Shown: positions 1 through 6,411, counted from the first letter of the stretch. The stretch: DNA of 6,412 nucleotides from Pseudomonadales bacterium (GCA_013043915.1 JABEVH010000242.1:1-6412), one strand, 5' to 3'. Notes: generated from the sequence alone by a model not told the origin. Program-made: numbers and translations.

Positions 1-2
1 CA

Positions 3-1133
3 GCTCCCCCTCCTCCCTCCCTTCGTTTTGCTGAGCCGCCTCGACTTACCGATCTAACCGCCCCAGGCCAGGCCATCATCACAGGCACCGGTCTTGAGCC
101 CATCATCACAGGTGCTGCTCGCCTACAGGTAGATGACAAGCGGATGATCAATTGCAGGGCAGATCTCAATCAACTCGTCCCCTTCAAATACGATTGGGCC
201 TGGCAAAAATACCTGGATGGTTGTGCCAATCACTGGATGCCCCAGGAAGTGAATATGGCCAAAGATATTCAGCTGTGGAAACAGGCTGAAGGTCTGACGC
301 CCGATGAAAAAATGGTGGTAAAACGCTCTCTCGGCTATTTTTCTACAGCCGATTCATTGGTTGCCAACAATCTTGTCCTGGCCATCTATCGTCATATTAC
401 CAACCCGGAATGCCGCCAATACCTGCTACGGCAAGCCTTTGAAGAGGCCATTCATACCCATGCTTATCAGTACTGTGTGGAATCACTCAGCATGGATGAA
501 GGCGAAGTTTTTAATATGTACCGTGAAGTGCCCTCGGTAGCCAATAAAGCTGCCTGGAGCCTGCGCCATACCCACGCGTTGGCTGATCCTAACTTCAAAA
601 CGGGCACCCCTGAGCATGACCAGGATTTATTACGCAATCTGATTGGCTTTTATGCAGTCACTGAGGGCATTTTCTTTTATTGCGGTTTTACCCAAATCCT
701 TTCCATGGGACGCCGCAACAAGATGACCGGGGTTTCAGAACAGTTTCAGTACATCCTGCGTGATGAGTCCATGCATCTAAATTTCGGCATCGACGTTATA
801 AACCAGATCAAACTGGAAAACCCGCATCTATGGAGTACTTCCTTCCAGGAAGAGGTCCGAGCCATGATCGTGGAAGGAACCGACCTAGAAATTGCCTATG
901 CTCGCGACACCATGCCACGAGGCATCCTGGGCATGAGTGCCGCCATGATGGAAGAATACCTGCACTTCATTGCCAATCGCCGCCTGATACAACTCGGGCT
1001 CATAGAAGAGTTTCCTGGAGCTAAAAATCCCTTTCCCTGGATGAGCGAAGTCATGGATCTTCGCAAAGAGAAGAATTTTTTCGAAACCCGCGTCACTGAA
1101 TATCAAACAGGAGGTGCTCTCAGTTGGGATTGA
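3..1133 (+). CDS. nrdB: Ribonucleoside-diphosphate reductase class Ia, small (beta) subunit NrdB, 5'-partial
   Basis: NrdB carries the diiron-tyrosyl radical cofactor that works with NrdA to reduce ribonucleoside diphosphates to deoxyribonucleotides in the cytoplasm. Counting from the Met codon at 144, the expected metal ligands are visible: D70 (STADSL), E101 and H104 (EEAIHTHAY), E174 (TEGIFFY), E208 and H211 (RDESMH); Y108 fits the radical tyrosine. The C-terminus YQTGGALSWD is the usual tail that docks on NrdA. The frame stays open from base 3 to 144 with no ATG, GTG or TTG. The residues just before 144 (VDDKR) match conserved NrdB sequence, and there is no good Shine-Dalgarno before 144, so the true start lies left of the window. 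The visible N-terminal part is proline-rich (PPPP) and, as in related NrdBs, poorly conserved. The visible part is 376 residues. Identity is very secure; only the start is missing. Confidence 0.95.
   Translation, partial: APPPPSLRFAEPPRLTDLTAPGQAIITGTGLEPIITGAARLQVDDKRMINCRADLNQLVPFKYDWAWQKYLDGCANHWMPQEVNMAKDIQLWKQAEGLTPDEKMVVKRSLGYFSTADSLVANNLVLAIYRHITNPECRQYLLRQAFEEAIHTHAYQYCVESLSMDEGEVFNMYREVPSVANKAAWSLRHTHALADPNFKTGTPEHDQDLLRNLIGFYAVTEGIFFYCGFTQILSMGRRNKMTGVSEQFQYILRDESMHLNFGIDVINQIKLENPHLWSTSFQEEVRAMIVEGTDLEIAYARDTMPRGILGMSAAMMEEYLHFIANRRLIQLGLIEEFPGAKNPFPWMSEVMDLRKEKNFFETRVTEYQTGGALSWD
73..112 (+). repeat. Short in-frame direct repeat in the nrdB N-terminal region
   Basis: The 13-mer ccatcatcacagg occurs at 73-85 and again at 100-112, exactly 27 bp apart. 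The spacing is nine codons, so the repeat encodes two copies of an IITG motif (IITGTGLEP then IITGAARLQ). It lies in the variable N-terminal extension of NrdB and looks like a small internal duplication, not a regulatory site. Confidence 0.6.
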
Positions 1134-1151
1134 TATGACCCCATCGGTCAC

Positions 1152-1217
1152 GGACTCATAGGATGGCGCCCTTGCTTAAGAATGCTGGCTTTACTGAACT
1201 CTTAAGCAAGGGAGTCC
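1152..1217. terminator. Long stem-loop between convergent nrdB and atpG, probable bidirectional terminator
   Basis: Perfect 13-nt inverted repeat: cccttgcttaaga at 1169-1181 and its complement at 1200-1212, with an 18-nt loop. A further outer 5-bp pairing (ggact 1152-1156 with agtcc 1213-1217) continues the stem across a 12-nt bulge on the left side. The position, between the nrdB stop (1133) and the atpG stop (1286), suits a terminator serving both genes. Neither side has a clear T-run next to the stem, so it is not a classic intrinsic terminator; it may act with Rho or protect mRNA 3' ends. A weaker hairpin lies at about 1233-1256 (on the - strand CCC-GTT-GGG followed by CTTTT) and could be the intrinsic terminator of the atp operon. 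I see no gene in the rest of 1134-1285. Confidence 0.55.
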
Positions 1218-1285
1218 TTGTAAGTAGTTACCTCAAAAGCCCAACGGGTTCAGGGATAGGCAGGGAGAGGTTTAGCCATACTCTA

Positions 1286-2179
1286 TTATTGTCGCTTAGG
1301 CATGCTGCTCAGTGCTTCGAAACCTGAAATCACTTCAAATAACTCTTCGTCAATTACGCTTTGACGAAAGCGATGGAAGTCACCCATGAGGTCCACCAGT
1401 AAGTCTTCTATGTTTTTCTCAGCACGTTGCATGGCCGCAAGGCGACTAGCATTTTCGCTCGCCAGGGACTCGGCACAGGCACGAAACAGTGACACAAAAA
1501 GATACTCCCTAATAAGCGCCCGCAAGGTACTGACGCCATGACCAATAATCTCTGGCAACCTTCCTGGAGGCCAAGGCAATTCCACACATTGACGCTGCCA
1601 GATAGCATCCAAAGGCAGCAAACGCAACATACTCGGAGTGTATCCTGACTCGGCAGCAGGTCGGTTGTAAAAGAGATGAAGCTCGCCAAGCTCTCTTTGG
1701 CTATGATGTTTATCACTACATAAAAGAACCTCGCCGATCAGCGGAGCAATGCCATCAACAGCATTCGGTAATGAAAATACTTGTACAGGACATAGCCCCT
1801 CCGCTACTAAACGTGCGTTAACACGCTCGCCGACAGCAAATACCTCCGATTGACCAGGCAGATCGGCCAGCAACCTGATGGCATAATCAGCGATCGTGTC
1901 GTTGAAACGACCTACCAAGCCCTGATCAGAACCAAATACCACGACCCCTCTCGTTCCTAGGGGCGTTCGTTGCTCCATGCCCAAGGGCTCTCGCCCAGTG
2001 GCGCGAAAGCATTCGCCCAGGCCCAATTCCACCGCATGATAATAATTACCCAGTGAACTCACCGATTTTTCATATTGACCGATGCTAGATGCCGCCATGG
2101 CCTTCATCGTGCGCACGACAGCCTGCAGTTCATGCGCAGAGTCGATCTTGCGCCGCAGCGTAGCTGTCGTCTCGATCAT
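1286..2179 (-). CDS. atpG: N-type ATPase gamma subunit (central stalk)
   Basis: Gamma forms the rotating central shaft that links the alpha/beta head to the c-ring. The 297-residue length is normal for the family. The N-terminal helix (IETTATLRRKIDSAHELQAV, residues 2-21, then RTMKAMAAS) and the C-terminal helix (AMQRAEKNIEDLL, then SVIDEELFEVISG) are the two paired halves of the gamma coiled coil. The central domain begins with VVVFGSDQGLVGRFND (residues 79-94), matching the conserved STDxGLCG-type motif. Its ATG (2179-2177) overlaps the atpA stop as ATGA (4 nt) without an obvious Shine-Dalgarno, suggesting translational coupling. It is the last gene of the operon, the expected place for gamma in the N-ATPase order. 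The C-terminal DEELFEVISGFEAL ending fits the N-type gammas as I recall them. Confidence 0.93.
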   Translation of the reverse strand: MIETTATLRRKIDSAHELQAVVRTMKAMAASSIGQYEKSVSSLGNYYHAVELGLGECFRATGREPLGMEQRTPLGTRGVVVFGSDQGLVGRFNDTIADYAIRLLADLPGQSEVFAVGERVNARLVAEGLCPVQVFSLPNAVDGIAPLIGEVLLCSDKHHSQRELGELHLFYNRPAAESGYTPSMLRLLPLDAIWQRQCVELPWPPGRLPEIIGHGVSTLRALIREYLFVSLFRACAESLASENASRLAAMQRAEKNIEDLLVDLMGDFHRFRQSVIDEELFEVISGFEALSSMPKRQ

Positions 2180-3729
2180 GTAACGGTTTTGCTGTCTGGT
2201 TGGGGCATGAAATGCGCCAGCGCTCGGCGAGCAATCTCCACGATCGCCGCATGATCCTCGGCACTAAGGTGGTCAGCTTTATCCAGTCGATCAACAACTG
2301 CTGCTGGGATAACCAGCGCCGCAGCGCACAATGTACGCTCAGCATCAACCATCTGCTCCAAAGGCACCGGATCGAAAAACCCCTCAACCAAGGCAAGCAA
2401 TAAGGTAATTTGCGCAGGCACGGACACCGGAGCCAGTTCTGCCTGGCGCAGGCAAGCTCTAATTCGACGACCATAGTCGATGATTTTCTGGGTATCAGCA
2501 TCCAGGCGAGCGCCAAAACGGGTAAAAATTTCCAGCTCCTCAAATTGAGCATAGGCCAGCTTAAGATCGCCAGCGACTACCCGATAGGCAGCATGCTGAG
2601 CTTTCCCGCCCACTCGTGATACTGACTTGCCAACATCGACAGCTGGAAGCACACCGAGTTCATACAGTGAAGGGGACAGGTAAATCTGGCCGTCGGTAAT
2701 GGAAATAAGGTTGGTCGGAATATAGGCTGACATGTCCTGCGCCTCAGTTTCAATGATAGGCAACGCAGTCAATGACCCTCCCCCTAACTCCGTACACAAA
2801 TGGGTAGCCCGTTCTAGCAAACGCGAGTGGATATAAAAGATATCGCCGGGAAAAGCCTCACGCCCTGGTGGGCGCCGCAACAGCAAAGATAGCTCGCGAT
2901 AGGCGCGCGCGTGATGGGTAAGATCGTCATAGACGATGAGTACATCACGACCAGCCTCCATAAAGTACTCGGCAATGCTTGTGGCTGCATAAGGGGCAAT
3001 ATAAGTCAGGCCTGGCGGATCATTACCCTCTGAAACAACCACGACCGTATATTCCAGTGCACCCTGGTCACGCAGCATCGATACCACCTTGGCTACTGCA
3101 GAACCGCGCTGGCCGATAGCGCAGTAAACGCAAATTACGCCCAGGCCTCGTTGATTGACTATAGTGTCTATAGCTATTGACGTCTTACCGGTCTGCCGGT
3201 CACCCAGGATCAGTTCACGCTGACCTCGACCCACCGGAATCAAAGCATCAATGACCTTAATTCCGGTTTGCAGCGGCGCCACGACAGGAGCGCGATCCAT
3301 GATGGCTGTAGCCGTACGCTCTATCGGCAGGCGTTGCGACAAACGCATGGAACCGGCCTCATCAAGAGGCCTGCCCAGAGGGTCAATCACGCGACCGAGC
3401 AGTTCTTCGCCGACGCCGACATCCATGACTCGCCCAGTGCGACTGACCTCATCGCCAGCATGGAGTTGTGCATAGTCACCCAGCAACACAACTCCAATTT
3501 CGTTAACATCAACGTTGAAGGCAATTCCAAGCATACCACCAGGAAAAACAAGCATTTCCTCAAAGCCTATTCCAGGCAGACCTGAAACATGGGCAATACC
3601 CGTCGAAACATGGGTGACTGTACCCACTTCGCGTAACATCAGCTGCGGAACCAACGCTTCGCTTACCTGCTGAATGTCTGTAAACACGCCATCAAATAGG
3701 TCATGCAGGCTTGGGGGCAACATATTCAT
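2176..3729 (-). CDS. atpA: N-type ATPase alpha subunit
   Basis: Alpha alternates with beta in the catalytic head and binds non-catalytic nucleotide. Visible features in order: N-terminal beta-barrel region (about 30-100), Walker A loop GDRQTGKT at 176-183 (K182, T183), Walker B region VLIVYDDL ending at 270, and the alpha/beta signature PAVDVGKSVS at 362-371. The next residue, R372 in SRVGG, is the alpha arginine that reaches the catalytic site. The Q in GDRQTGKT and the SRVGG context distinguish alpha from beta. Length is 517 residues, normal for alpha. The ATG at 3729 overlaps the atpF stop by one base (TGATG); a second ATG two codons later (3723) is an alternative start. No strong Shine-Dalgarno is seen, so coupling to atpF is likely. 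No key residue is missing. Confidence 0.96.
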   Translation of the reverse strand: MNMLPPSLHDLFDGVFTDIQQVSEALVPQLMLREVGTVTHVSTGIAHVSGLPGIGFEEMLVFPGGMLGIAFNVDVNEIGVVLLGDYAQLHAGDEVSRTGRVMDVGVGEELLGRVIDPLGRPLDEAGSMRLSQRLPIERTATAIMDRAPVVAPLQTGIKVIDALIPVGRGQRELILGDRQTGKTSIAIDTIVNQRGLGVICVYCAIGQRGSAVAKVVSMLRDQGALEYTVVVVSEGNDPPGLTYIAPYAATSIAEYFMEAGRDVLIVYDDLTHHARAYRELSLLLRRPPGREAFPGDIFYIHSRLLERATHLCTELGGGSLTALPIIETEAQDMSAYIPTNLISITDGQIYLSPSLYELGVLPAVDVGKSVSRVGGKAQHAAYRVVAGDLKLAYAQFEELEIFTRFGARLDADTQKIIDYGRRIRACLRQAELAPVSVPAQITLLLALVEGFFDPVPLEQMVDAERTLCAAALVIPAAVVDRLDKADHLSAEDHAAIVEIARRALAHFMPQPDSKTVT

Positions 3730-4604
3730 CAGGAACTTAAGGCCGACTTGACCTTGACGATGTCCGTATCTGCCTTAGTCGATAAGGGGCCTAACTTATC
3801 AGATGCTGTAGCAACGGCTGCAGGGTTAGGTGGTGATGGCACTATGCTGCGCTCCTTTAGCAATTCATTGACGCCCAACTCAAGCGTACCCAGATAATCT
3901 GCGATATTCCACGATAGTTTTTGGCCATGTGTCGAGAGTTCGATGCCGCTTACCAGCGCAGAGTTCGTCTCAAAGCTGACCTGCATATCGACGCCCAACA
4001 TATCCTTGGCCGATGTTTCAAGAACACTTTGTTGTTCCGCCGACAGATCAAAACTGCTGCGTATCAGCACCGAGCCAGGTGCACTCCCCCTGGCAGCTGA
4101 CAACAAAGCCTTTTTGTCGGCATCGATTGCACACAACTTTTGTCTGAACACATCAAGAATACGTGCTTCAAGACTCACTCCAGCCAGATCTGTCATAGTC
4201 TTTCTCGCTATAGCAAAAACTTCCTTACTGGTTCGCTGACTGAGAGTCTGGAAAATATCACTGACTTCATTTCGCCATGATTCACTGCATTTATCGCTCA
4301 GGACATGGGCTGCACCACGGGCATCATCAAGCAGCCGCTGTCGTTCAACCTTGGCATCTTCAGTGGCTTTGCGCATAAGTTCGTCACGCTGACGATCAAA
4401 CTCCTCGTTTTTTATCTTGAAGGCATCACGTTGCTTGCCGGCATCAGCGTCCTTGGCATCAGCATCAGCAAGTTTGGCAGCGATGCCTCGGTCACGGGCA
4501 TCAATGGCATCCAAAACAGGCTGATAGAGGAAGTGTTTCATCAGGCCCACCAGGATAAGAAAGTTCAGCACCTGAGCGCCCACGGTGAACCAGTCGATCA
4601 ACAT
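3729..4604 (-). CDS. atpF: N-type ATPase b subunit with C-terminal delta-like domain
   Basis: This is the peripheral stator. It begins with the b-type anchor MLIDWFTVGAQVLNFLILVG, one membrane span at about 8-28, followed by the FLYQPVLDAID motif and a long charged coiled-coil stretch (about 35-130). From about 145 to 250 it resembles the C-terminal half of the delta subunit (VLIRSSFDLSAEQQ 179-192; SFETNSALVSGIEL 210-223; SWNIADYLGTLE 231-242). N-ATPase operons lack a separate atpH, and an elongated b is the known compensation. A Pro/Ala/Ser/Lys-rich tail (about 251-291) follows and seems extra. I chose the ATG at 4604, which begins the conserved IDWF sequence, four bases after the atpE stop with AGGA 10 nt upstream. 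A longer reading from a TTG at 4658 would lie inside atpE. Length 291 residues. Confidence 0.9.
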   Translation of the reverse strand: MLIDWFTVGAQVLNFLILVGLMKHFLYQPVLDAIDARDRGIAAKLADADAKDADAGKQRDAFKIKNEEFDRQRDELMRKATEDAKVERQRLLDDARGAAHVLSDKCSESWRNEVSDIFQTLSQRTSKEVFAIARKTMTDLAGVSLEARILDVFRQKLCAIDADKKALLSAARGSAPGSVLIRSSFDLSAEQQSVLETSAKDMLGVDMQVSFETNSALVSGIELSTHGQKLSWNIADYLGTLELGVNELLKERSIVPSPPNPAAVATASDKLGPLSTKADTDIVKVKSALSS

Positions 4605-4608
4605 GACT

Positions 4609-4890
4609 TCACTTTCCTGCCAGCTTCGCAATAACCTGATTCCAGAATGGATTGGCAAAAATAAGAATCATCGAGATTACAAAACAATAAATAGCCGTCG
4701 ATTCAATCATTGCCAAGCCCACGAATAACGTTCTGGTAATGGTGCTAGATGCATCAGGCTGCTGCGCCAAGGCAGAAAGGGCCGTTGCCACCGCTCTGCC
4801 TTCAGCCAATGCTGGCCCCATGGTGCCGAATCCTGTCGTGATTCCTGCCATGCAGATTGATGCCACCGCGATAATCGTCAGGCTGTCCAT
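4609..4890 (-). CDS. atpE: N-type ATPase c subunit (rotor ring)
   Basis: Subunit c is a two-helix hairpin that oligomerises into the ion-driven rotor ring. The 93-residue protein has helix 1 (about 4-40) with the glycine-rich GFGTMGPALAEG segment, a polar loop AQQPDASS (42-49, containing the RQP/QQP motif that contacts gamma and epsilon), and helix 2 (about 52-82). The ion-binding carboxylate is E63 in MIESTAIY; S64, T65 and Y68 follow as in Na+-type c subunits. E30 sits where Na+-type c rings of Ilyobacter have Q32, giving the two-carboxylate arrangement typical of N-ATPases. The ATG at 4890 has GGAG five bases upstream, the clearest ribosome-binding site with a real intergenic gap in the operon, in keeping with the need for many c copies. 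Confidence 0.95.
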   Translation of the reverse strand: MDSLTIIAVASICMAGITTGFGTMGPALAEGRAVATALSALAQQPDASSTITRTLFVGLAMIESTAIYCFVISMILIFANPFWNQVIAKLAGK

Positions 4891-4895
4891 ATTAA

Positions 4896-4899
4896 CTCC
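4896..4899 (-). promoter_or_regulatory. Shine-Dalgarno sequence of atpE
   Basis: On the - strand, GGAG lies five bases before the atpE ATG (4890). It sits in the 39-bp gap after the atpB stop (4930), so atpE can be initiated independently and not only by coupling, fitting the high copy number of subunit c. Confidence 0.7.
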
Positions 4900-4929
4900 G
4901 TATTTTGGGTTCGTATTGCATCAAAAGAC

Positions 4930-5616
4930 TTATCCATGGATAGCCCCAGGCTTGTGTACGCTGGTAGCAGCCGCTATATAAACCGCGGCCAGAATGGCAA
5001 ATATATAGGCCTGAACCATGCCGGTAAGCAGACCTAGCATGGTCATGAGTATCGGAAAAACCAAGGGTGTGATTATGAGTAGAATGCCAACAATCATGGC
5101 ACCGCTCATCATATTTCCAAACAGGCGAACAGCCAGTGCCAGGGTACGAGACAGCTCGCTGATGATATTGAAGGGGAGCATGATAAACGTCGGCTGTGTA
5201 TAAGACTTTAAATAACTTCCCCATCCCTGTTCAGTAATCCCGAAGTACGGCACAGCAACCAGGACGCTTAAGGCCAAAGCTACCGTCGTAGATAATGAAC
5301 CGGTTGGGGGCTGATAGTAAGGAATCACCGTACCTAGGGCAGAGGCGGCAACGAACAAAAATAGCGTACCGAGAAAACCAAGATATTTCCGGGGGTTGCT
5401 CAACCCCACTTCAGCAATCTGCTGCTCCATGGCGGTGACCATGAGTTCAAGCAGATGCTGCCAACGCGAAGGCTGCAATTGCAAGGACTTACTTCGGGTG
5501 ATGAGTTTGGCACCCACCACAAGTACGGCGATCAAACACCAGGTAAAAACGATGGTGGCGTTTAGTTTTACCTCTCCGTATTGCCAGAAAACCAATTCAT
5601 CCGGGCTAAGGCGCAT
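4930..5616 (-). CDS. atpB: N-type ATPase a subunit (stator ion channel)
   Basis: Subunit a provides the two ion half-channels and the stator arginine facing the c-ring. That arginine is R164 in LALAVRLFGNMMSG, matching E. coli R210 in LRLFGN. Several hydrophobic helices are visible: about 21-36, 78-98, 111-124, and a hydrophobic C-terminal half from about 143 to 218. The protein ends HKPGAIHG. I chose the ATG at 5616, giving 228 residues starting MRLSPDELVFWQYG, because AGGGAG lies six bases upstream and the family N-terminus starts this way. A TTG at 5634 would add six residues that encode the Shine-Dalgarno itself. The start overlaps the end of atpR by 11 nt. There is no sign of truncation. 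Confidence 0.93.
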   Translation of the reverse strand: MRLSPDELVFWQYGEVKLNATIVFTWCLIAVLVVGAKLITRSKSLQLQPSRWQHLLELMVTAMEQQIAEVGLSNPRKYLGFLGTLFLFVAASALGTVIPYYQPPTGSLSTTVALALSVLVAVPYFGITEQGWGSYLKSYTQPTFIMLPFNIISELSRTLALAVRLFGNMMSGAMIVGILLIITPLVFPILMTMLGLLTGMVQAYIFAILAAVYIAAATSVHKPGAIHG

Positions 5617-5917
5617 AGCGGTCTCCCTTTTCAAACTTCGGAATTCGCCAGCTGGAGGTACGGCGAAATACCATCATGCGTCCGGCAATAAAACCTGCCA
5701 TACATATCAGAATACGCTGCCATTGGCCGTTGCCAATCCAATAGATCCCCCCGAGCACAAACGTCATGCGCAACAGCCAACTGGTAAAAAACCATAATCC
5801 CGGCTGCTGCAATGCCGCAATCTTGCCAACCGTCAACCACAACCCCCCGAAAAATACCAAGCCAAGACCCATTCCTGCCAGCAGGACGAGTACCAACACC
5901 ATGATTTCATTCATCAT
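5606..5917 (-). CDS. atpR: N-ATPase AtpR family membrane protein
   Basis: AtpR is a small membrane protein found only with N-ATPases, encoded between atpQ and atpB. Its exact role is unsettled; a link to c-ring assembly or protection of the c carboxylates has been proposed for the family. From the ATG at 5917 it is 103 residues with three likely membrane spans (about 5-25, 40-62, 67-82). Two arginines, R50 (WLLRMTF) and R80 (IAGRMMVF), lie within or at the edge of hydrophobic segments, as is typical of the family. GGGAGG lies nine bases upstream of 5917. The adjacent ATG (5914) would give the more usual MNE start, and a GTG at 5941 is less likely. The start overlaps the end of atpQ by 11 nt. 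The C-terminus is basic (RRTSSWRIPKFEKGDR). Confidence 0.87.
   Translation of the reverse strand: MMNEIMVLVLVLLAGMGLGLVFFGGLWLTVGKIAALQQPGLWFFTSWLLRMTFVLGGIYWIGNGQWQRILICMAGFIAGRMMVFRRTSSWRIPKFEKGDRYAP
5623..5628 (-). promoter_or_regulatory. Shine-Dalgarno sequence that decides the atpB start
   Basis: AGGGAG on the - strand, six bases before the ATG at 5616 and lying inside the 3' end of atpR. It supports the 228-residue a subunit over the longer TTG-initiated reading from 5634, which would have the site inside its own coding sequence. Confidence 0.7.
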
Positions 5918-6242
5918 GCTTATTTTCCTCCCGCATCTCACGATCTTGTCGGCTTATCCACATCCACGCATTCAGACAACCCATGATCAGACCTAAAACC
6001 AACAGGGTCAGCGTCCAGGAGTGAGCCCCCCTATAACGCTGATCAAGCCAGATACCGACCATTGTACCCAGTACCGTGGGTACAACCACTGACCAGCCAA
6101 CCAGCCCCATGGTCCCCAAACCGAACCATACGCCTGAACTTAGGCTATGTTGAGTCCTGAGCCTTCGAGCCGCCTTTACGCCGATTTGTCCAGCCAGGGT
6201 GGGCATTTGTTTTTTCAAACTCTTGTCAGGCTCATCGCTCAT
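5907..6242 (-). CDS. atpQ: N-ATPase AtpQ subunit (AtpI/ATPase gene 1-like membrane protein)
   Basis: AtpQ is the N-ATPase relative of AtpI-type small proteins (ATPase gene 1 family), thought to help assemble the membrane sector or its c-ring or to handle Mg2+; the exact role is not established. The 111-residue protein has a charged N-terminal region (1-35), a first hydrophobic segment with glycines (GLGTMGLVGWSVVVPTVLGT, 41-60, running to about 65), a short WLDQRYRGAHSW connector, and a second segment (TLTLLVLGLIMGCLNAWMWI, 77-96), ending in a charged tail. The two-helix hairpin with a VVVPT and WLDxR motif is typical. The ATG at 6242 overlaps the 3' end of atpC by 11 nt and has no clear Shine-Dalgarno, so it is probably translationally coupled to atpC. 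Confidence 0.87.
   Translation of the reverse strand: MSDEPDKSLKKQMPTLAGQIGVKAARRLRTQHSLSSGVWFGLGTMGLVGWSVVVPTVLGTMVGIWLDQRYRGAHSWTLTLLVLGLIMGCLNAWMWISRQDREMREENKHDE
5927..5932 (-). promoter_or_regulatory. Shine-Dalgarno sequence that decides the atpR start
   Basis: GGGAGG on the - strand, within the 3' end of atpQ, nine bases before the ATG at 5917 and twelve before the ATG at 5914. It makes the GTG at 5941, which lies upstream of it, an unlikely start. Confidence 0.65.
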
Positions 6243-6411
6243 GACGAAAACTCGACAGGCGTAACATGAAGCTGCTTTCCAGCTTTACCAAAACCTGACG
6301 TACGCTTTGCTCGTGTTCATCCAGATTCAGAAAGTCGCGCTCCACCTTGGCCCTCAACTGACTAAGGTCGGAGCCACCAATGCGCTTGGTGGCCCCGACC
6401 TTAGTCAGTTG
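6232..6411 (-). CDS. atpC: N-type ATPase epsilon subunit, 3' part only
   Basis: Epsilon couples gamma to the c-ring and can inhibit ATP hydrolysis. Only the C-terminal part is visible: an open frame of 59 codons before the TGA at 6234-6232. The segment IGGSDLSQL (positions 11-19 of the fragment) fits the end of the epsilon beta-sandwich in N-type AtpC proteins (AxxGDDLxxL pattern), and the following about 40 residues form charged helices, matching the family C-terminus. The gene order (just before atpQ) supports the call. No upstream promoter or start is in the window. The first about 10 codons (QLTKVGATKR) fall in the terminal hairpin at 6354-6412 and are probably not genuine sequence, since the expected ATREA-type residues are replaced there. 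The reliable part is about 6232-6381. Confidence 0.78.
   Translation of the reverse strand, partial: QLTKVGATKRIGGSDLSQLRAKVERDFLNLDEHEQSVRQVLVKLESSFMLRLSSFRHER

Noticed and set aside
144..1133. nrdB beginning at the Met codon at 144
   Set aside because: No good Shine-Dalgarno precedes it, conserved NrdB residues lie just upstream in frame, and the frame is open to the window edge.
885..1151. 88-codon open frame on the - strand opposite the nrdB 3' end
   Set aside because: It lies wholly or almost wholly opposite conserved nrdB codons and shows no known motif.
1169..1212. Inverted repeat as ends of a small mobile element
   Set aside because: Only 18 nt lie between the arms, no flanking direct repeat is seen, and the position between convergent genes is explained by a terminator.
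3251..3585. Open frames on the + strand opposite atpA
   Set aside because: They are antisense shadows of a strongly conserved alpha subunit, with composition that follows atpA codons and no recognisable domain or ribosome-binding site.
4305..4634. 109-codon open frame on the + strand opposite atpF
   Set aside because: Antisense to the b coiled-coil region; its sequence is explained by the repetitive charged codons of atpF.
4605..4658. Longer b subunit starting at TTG 4658
   Set aside because: The extra 18 residues overlap the 3' end of atpE and do not resemble b; the conserved sequence begins at the ATG at 4604.
5617..5634. Longer a subunit starting at TTG 5634
   Set aside because: The extra codons contain the Shine-Dalgarno of the ATG at 5616, and the family N-terminus begins at that ATG.
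5918..5941. AtpR start at GTG 5941
   Set aside because: The strong GGGAGG lies downstream of this codon and serves the ATG at 5917; the extra residues do not fit the family.
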